Below, piece by piece: positions 15,981-19,133 of a DNA stretch of 19,133 nucleotides (position 1 is the first letter of the stretch; each line of letters starts with the position of its first letter). The notes under the pieces were generated by a model. It was not told where the DNA came from, did no database searches, and saw only the letters and a program-made list of their open reading frames with translations. The DNA is taken from positions 11,422-30,554 of the forward strand of contig DHSB01000038.1 of NCBI GenBank assembly GCA_002408385.1. The letters run 5' to 3'. The position numbers and the translations under genes were made by a program. Source of the DNA: Myxococcales bacterium UBA5297. Lineage in GTDB: Bacteria; Myxococcota; Myxococcia; Myxococcales; UBA5297.

Positions 15981-16433
15981 ATGAACAATCCGCTCGTCTT
16001 CCGCTGCCCGAAGTGTGGAGCCCTCAACCGCCTCGCGCTGCTCGTGCCCGAGCGTCAGGCGGTCTGCGGCAAGTGCAAGTCCGACCTCGACACCTCGGGC
16101 CACCCCGCGGCGGTCGACCCCGACGCGCTCGAGCGCGCCATTGCGTCGTCGCCCGTTCCGGTGCTCGTCGACTTCTGGGCTCCGTGGTGCATGCCCTGCC
16201 GCTCCTTCGCGCCCATCCTCGAGACTTACGCGCGCGAGTCGGCCGGGCGAATCCTCGTGCTCGAGGTGGACACCGAGGCCCATCCCTCCGCCGGCGCGCG
16301 CCACGAGGTCCAGGCCATCCCGACGCTAGCGCTGTTTCGCGGCGGCAGGGAGATCGAGCGGGTCTCCGGCGCGCTGCCGCTCCCCGAGCTGAGAAGGTTC
16401 GTCGAGGGGGCGACCTACAAGGTCGGCCCGTAG
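15981..16433 (+). CDS. trxC: Thioredoxin 2 (TrxC type) with N-terminal zinc knuckles
   Basis: 150 residues. Residues 7-35 are a zinc ribbon with CPKC (Cys9, Cys12) and CGKC (Cys29, Cys32), as in E. coli thioredoxin 2, including the matching 'ALNRL' segment. The thioredoxin fold follows: VPVLVDFWAPWCMPCRSFAPIL (active site Cys70-Met-Pro-Cys73), VDTEAHPS, then the cis-proline loop VQAIPTLALFRGGRE. It is a cytoplasmic disulfide reductase, and the zinc module of TrxC relatives is redox-responsive. The usual WCGPC is WCMPC here; replacing Gly between the cysteines can shift the redox potential (known for the family in general). There is no clear Shine-Dalgarno. REP-like copy B begins directly after the stop. 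Confidence 0.92.
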   Translation: MNNPLVFRCPKCGALNRLALLVPERQAVCGKCKSDLDTSGHPAAVDPDALERAIASSPVPVLVDFWAPWCMPCRSFAPILETYARESAGRILVLEVDTEAHPSAGARHEVQAIPTLALFRGGREIERVSGALPLPELRRFVEGATYKVGP

Positions 16434-16534
16434 CGCTGGAGATCCTTCGAGAAATTCCGCTTCGACTCCGTCCGAATCCGCTCACCCTGAGCGTGGCTCC
16501 CGACGCCGCAAGCGGCGGGAGCGGAGTCGAAGGG
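16434..16534 (+). repeat. REP-like hairpin element, copy B
   Basis: The element begins at the trxC stop codon with CTTCGAGAA. The core (16478-16534) reads CCGCTCACCCTGAGCGT, a hairpin, then GAGTCGAAGGG. The hairpin (16496-16522) pairs GCTCCC with GGGAGC and GCCGC with GCGGC around AA, with a two-base bulge. It has the same orientation relative to the upstream gene as copies A and C. Confidence 0.85.
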
Positions 16535-16575
16535 CCTCTTCGACCTGCGGCCTCGCAGGCTCGGCCTACGCGCGG

Positions 16576-16593
16576 GGCGGGAGATTTCCCGCC
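16576..16593. other. Perfect 7-bp hairpin in the trxC-rnz spacer
   Basis: GGCGGGA pairs with TCCCGCC around a GATT loop. No T-run follows. It could add to transcription stopping after trxC together with the REP-like element just upstream. Confidence 0.4.
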
Positions 16594-16659
16594 AGCTCTC
16601 GAGGCGACGGCGCGCGTGCGGCTGCCGGCCGGAAGGGCGCACGGATCTGCAGGCGAACG

Positions 16660-16688
16660 TTGCGCGGGCCGGCGAATCCCGGCATACC
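16660..16688 (+). promoter_or_regulatory. Possible promoter for the ribonuclease Z gene
   Basis: TTGCGC (16660-16665) and CATACC (16683-16688) are 17 bases apart, and the ATG at 16700 begins 11 bases after the -10. There is no visible Shine-Dalgarno, so a very short or absent leader is possible. The -10 match is weak. Confidence 0.28.
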
Positions 16689-16699
16689 TGCGCCCGCTC

Positions 16700-17680
16700 A
16701 TGATTCGCGTCACCTTCCTCGGAACCTCGGCCGCCGCCCCGACCGTCACCCGCAACCTGCCGTCGATAGCCCTCAAGCGCGGGGGCGACCTGATGCTGTT
16801 CGACTGCGGCGAGGGCACGCAGCGCCAGATGATGCGCTTTGCGACCGGCTTCGACGTCAAGGACGTCTTCTTCACGCACCTGCACGCCGACCACTACCTC
16901 GGCATCATCGGCTTCGTGCGCACGCTCTGGATGGCCGACCGCAAGGAGCCGATGCACCTGTACGGCCCGCGCGGCTCGGCCCGCGTGCTGCACCAGGCGC
17001 TGCACCTCGGGCTGCAGGGGTCGCGCTTTCCGGTCGAGGTCCACGAGCTGGCCGACGGCGAGGTCGTCGCGCGCGAGGGCTACTCGGTGCATGCCTTTCG
17101 CGTCGAGCACAGGATGACCGCGCTCGGCTACGCGCTGGTCGAGCCCGACAGGCCCGGCCGCTTCGACCTGGAGAAGGCGCGCGCGCTCGGCATCCCCTCG
17201 GGCCCGCTCTACGGCAGGCTGCAGCGCGGCGAGGCGATAGACCTGCCCGACGGGCGCGTCGTCGAGTCGCGCCAGGTGGTCGGCGAGCCGCGCCCTGGCC
17301 GCAAGGTCGTCATCTCCGGCGACACGCGCCCGTGCGAGGCGACGCGGGAGGCGGCACGCAACGCGGACCTGCTCGTGCACGAGGCCACCTTCGGCGACGA
17401 GGAGATCGACCGGGCCCTGCAGACCTTCCACTCCACCGCGCGCGAGGCCGCGCGCCTGGCCGCCGAGGCCGGGGCGCGCCGCCTCGTCCTGACGCACGTC
17501 TCGAGCCGCTACGACCTCGACGTCGGGCCGCTGCTCAAGCAGGCGCGCGGGGATTTCCCGGGCGTGCAGTTCGCCCGCGACGGGATGCAGCTCGAGGTCG
17601 GGTACGCGGACGAGCCCTTGGAAGCGGCCGCGACCGGAGACGAGCGTCCCGACTCGAGGCCTCCACTCCGCTCGCCCTGA
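16700..17680 (+). CDS. rnz: Ribonuclease Z (tRNA 3'-processing endoribonuclease)
   Basis: 326 residues of the metallo-beta-lactamase fold. It cuts tRNA precursors just 3' of the discriminator base in the cytoplasm. Motifs: VTFLGTSAAAPT (4-15), FDCGEGTQRQ (34-43), the two-zinc site THLHADHYLG (59-68), His137 in VEHR, SGDTRPC (206-212), HEATF (227-231) and LTHVSSRYD (264-272). The flexible-arm segment (about 155-200, GIPSGPLYGRLQRGE) used for tRNA binding is present, as in bacterial RNase Z. The frame is open upstream, but homology begins at this ATG. The usual C-terminus ends near residue 302 (GMQLEVGYAD). The last 24 residues are an extra tail whose final codons and stop lie in REP-like copy C. 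Confidence 0.93.
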   Translation: MIRVTFLGTSAAAPTVTRNLPSIALKRGGDLMLFDCGEGTQRQMMRFATGFDVKDVFFTHLHADHYLGIIGFVRTLWMADRKEPMHLYGPRGSARVLHQALHLGLQGSRFPVEVHELADGEVVAREGYSVHAFRVEHRMTALGYALVEPDRPGRFDLEKARALGIPSGPLYGRLQRGEAIDLPDGRVVESRQVVGEPRPGRKVVISGDTRPCEATREAARNADLLVHEATFGDEEIDRALQTFHSTAREAARLAAEAGARRLVLTHVSSRYDLDVGPLLKQARGDFPGVQFARDGMQLEVGYADEPLEAAATGDERPDSRPPLRSP

Positions 17681-17723
17681 GCGTCGCCCCCGCCGCGCCA
17701 GCGCCGGGGGCGACGTCGAAGGG
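17668..17723 (+). repeat. REP-like hairpin element, copy C, overlapping the 3' end of rnz
   Basis: The flanks match copies A and B (CCGCTCGCCCTGAGCGT on the left, GTCGAAGGG on the right), but the stem is a different sequence: GTCGCCCCCG (17683-17692) pairs perfectly over ten bases with CGGGGGCGAC (17705-17714). The rnz stop codon is the TGA inside CCCTGAGCG. Confidence 0.8.
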
Positions 17724-17840
17724 CCCCTTGACTTCGCCTGCCCCGAGACACCGGACCGCCAGCACGAAGGCTTGCGCTCCGGGTGACCGGGGCCGACGGG
17801 CCGATGGGTTCGCCTTGTCTCCGCCGCCTCGCGCCGGTCT

Positions 17841-18278
17841 TTAGACGCCGTCGAGCAGGCGCACCGCCTCGCGCAGGGGCTGGGGAATCGCGACCGCCGC
17901 GCCCGCGGCCAGATCGAAGAAGACGAGCACCGCGCGGCCTATCGCGTGGACGCGGCCGCCTTCGCGCCCGCGCACGGTCTGCTGCAACTCGACGCTGCTC
18001 GAGCCGACTCTGAGCGCCCGGGTGCCGACGAGCAGGCTGGCCGGGTGCTCAATCGGGGCCAGGAAGTCGCACTCGGTGTGCGCCAGCAGCGGCGCGACCC
18101 CGCTCTCGACCAGCTTGCGCCCGGGGGCCACGCGCTCGAGGTAACCGATGCGCCCCTGCTCGAAGTAGCCGAAGTAGCGCGCGTTGTTGACGTGTCCGAG
18201 TGCGTCCAAATCGCTCCAGCGCACCTCGAGCGCGACCTGGACCTTGAACAGCTCGTTGCTGGGGATCTCGATGGCCAT
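17841..18278 (-). CDS. 4HBT-family (hotdog fold) acyl-CoA thioesterase
   Basis: 145 residues, the normal size for the YbgC/4-hydroxybenzoyl-CoA thioesterase family. [25 protein letters not shown] (19-43) holds the diagnostic DxDxxGHVNNxxY...FE...R block, with Asp25 as the probable catalytic carboxylate; the long opening helix follows. The rest gives the alternating strands of a hotdog ([45 protein letters not shown]). It hydrolyses acyl-CoA thioesters in the cytoplasm; chain length or aryl specificity cannot be read. The ATG at 18278 has AAGGAG nine bases upstream. It is divergent from the BMC shell gene across a 189-bp promoter-bearing spacer. Confidence 0.9.
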   Translation of the reverse strand: MAIEIPSNELFKVQVALEVRWSDLDALGHVNNARYFGYFEQGRIGYLERVAPGRKLVESGVAPLLAHTECDFLAPIEHPASLLVGTRALRVGSSSVELQQTVRGREGGRVHAIGRAVLVFFDLAAGAAVAIPQPLREAVRLLDGV

Positions 18279-18399
18279 CTCCCGGCTCTCCTTGCTCAGA
18301 CTCGGCCCGACCGCGCCGGCGCGCCGGCCGGTCCCTCGCGGGCGCGGGCGCGACCCCGGTTTTCGGCGCTTTTTCCGGACACTACCGGCCGTCTCGCGC

Positions 18400-18428
18400 T
18401 TGTCAGATTACGAACTGTGGAGTATAGC
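18400..18428 (+). promoter_or_regulatory. Sigma-70-type promoter for the BMC-T gene
   Basis: TTGTCA (18400-18405) and TATAGC (18423-18428) are separated by exactly 17 bases, in a visibly AT-richer patch. The transcript would start near 18435, leaving a leader of about 30 bases to the ATG at 18468. Confidence 0.6.
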
Positions 18429-18467
18429 CGAGCGACCTTTTGCCTGTTTCCTGCTCAAGGAGCGTAC

Positions 18468-19094
18468 ATGGCGACCAGCTTGCGGGCCTTCGTCTTCCTC
18501 GATTCTCTTCAGCCGCAGCTCGCGGCCCATATCTGCACCACCTGCCGCGGGTACTTCCCGGTCCCCTACGTGGCCTCGTTGTTCACCGAGATCGCGCCCG
18601 GCATGGCCATCCACCAGATCATCGATGCCGCCCTGAAGAACACCCGGGTGCAGCCGGCGACGCTGGTCGTCGAGCGCGCCTACGGGATGCTCGAGGTCCA
18701 CCACGAGGACCGCGGCGAGGTGCGCAGCGCCGGTGAGGCGATCCTCGCCCACCTCGGGGTCGCCGAGAGCGACAGGATGAAGCCGCGCATCGTCTCCAAC
18801 ACCATCATCCGCGCCATCGAGCCGATGCACGCGATGATCCTCGACCGCATGCGCTTCGGCTCGCTCATCGAGCCTGGGCAGTCGCTCTTCATCCTCGAGA
18901 CCGAGCCGGCCGCCTATGCGGTGCTCGCCGCCAACGAGGCCGAGAAGGCCGCCAATGTCCGGCTTATCGACGTGACGCCTTTTGGCGCCTTCGGACGGCT
19001 CTACCTCGCCGGCACCGAGGCCGATGTCGATTCGGCGGCGGAGGCGGCGATCGGCGCCATCCAGTCGGTCACCGGCAAGGAAAAAGAGAAGTAG
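18468..19094 (+). CDS. Probable tandem-domain bacterial microcompartment shell protein (BMC-T)
   Basis: 208 residues, the size of two fused BMC domains. The second half (about 139-200) has the BMC pattern: [31 protein letters not shown], then [23 protein letters not shown], i.e. the strand-helix-strand with 'EAEKAANV' equivalent to the usual 'DAALKAANV' and a GxxxxLxGxEADV segment. The first half repeats the logic more loosely ([22 protein letters not shown], then [26 protein letters not shown]). BMC-T proteins form trimers that act as gated pores in shell facets. AAGGAG five bases before the ATG fixes the start. Nothing else in the window is a microcompartment gene, though the right-hand side is not visible. 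Cys23 and Cys26 (HICTTCRG) form a CxxC that might bind metal. Confidence 0.75.
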   Translation: MATSLRAFVFLDSLQPQLAAHICTTCRGYFPVPYVASLFTEIAPGMAIHQIIDAALKNTRVQPATLVVERAYGMLEVHHEDRGEVRSAGEAILAHLGVAESDRMKPRIVSNTIIRAIEPMHAMILDRMRFGSLIEPGQSLFILETEPAAYAVLAANEAEKAANVRLIDVTPFGAFGRLYLAGTEADVDSAAEAAIGAIQSVTGKEKEK

Positions 19095-19097
19095 CTT

Positions 19098-19113
19098 GGC
19101 GCCTTCGGGCGCC
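19098..19113 (+). terminator. UUCG-loop hairpin after the BMC-T gene
   Basis: GGCGCC pairs perfectly with GGCGCC across a TTCG tetraloop, three bases after the stop codon. No T-run follows within the window, so it is a candidate terminator or mRNA 3' protector. Confidence 0.45.
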
Positions 19114-19133
19114 GCGGCCCGCGCGCGGAGCGC

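Overview
This is a very GC-rich bacterial window. Its style of exported proteins points to a myxobacterium or a relative (former Deltaproteobacteria, e.g. Myxococcota or Bradymonadota): a lipoprotein with Asp/Cys metal-binding-like repeats, a lipoprotein nuclease with an Ala/Gly/Asp-rich linker, a secreted WD40-SUMF1 fusion and an MJ0042 zinc-ribbon protein. That placement is an inference from style, not from a marker gene. I see no rRNA, tRNA, CRISPR array, insertion sequence or phage gene. The window reads as ordinary chromosome with many single-gene units separated by repeat-bearing spacers.

Layout. 1-918, minus: a truncated MJ0042 zinc-ribbon protein and a membrane-anchored ComEA-like helix-hairpin-helix protein. 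1002-2528, plus: histidine ammonia-lyase, with no other hut gene beside it. 2529-3235: a long convergent spacer with a 42-bp tandem repeat. 3236-3901, minus: an endonuclease V-like protein that has lost catalytic aspartates. 4415-7630, plus: a 1071-residue exported WD40 propeller with a C-terminal SUMF1/FGE-sulfatase domain. 7876-10494, plus: an 872-residue lipoprotein with 17 Asp/Cys repeats. 10566-11684, minus: a ferritin-like/VIT1 (MbfA-type) iron transporter.

11842-13463, minus: a two-gene unit, an endonuclease I lipoprotein overlapping a Methyltransf_32-like methyltransferase by one base. 13706-15166, minus: a cN-II-type HAD 5'-nucleotidase. 15304-15687, plus: a small conserved-looking hypothetical protein. 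15981-16433, plus: thioredoxin 2 (TrxC type) with a WCMPC active site. 16700-17680, plus: ribonuclease Z. 17841-18278, minus: a 4HBT hotdog thioesterase. 18468-19094, plus: a probable tandem-domain (BMC-T) microcompartment shell protein with a good promoter and ribosome binding site.

The genes do not form one pathway. The most notable non-genic signal is a family of three REP-like elements at 13615-13705, 16434-16534 and 17668-17723. Each sits at the 3' end of a gene and in that gene's orientation. Conserved flanks surround a strong hairpin whose stem sequence changes while pairing is kept, and one copy supplies the stop codon and part of the tail of RNase Z. Other points worth a second look are the unit-length switching in the Asp/Cys repeat lipoprotein, the apparently inactivated endonuclease V, the isolated BMC shell gene, and a 19-bp exact repeat shared by two intergenic regions.
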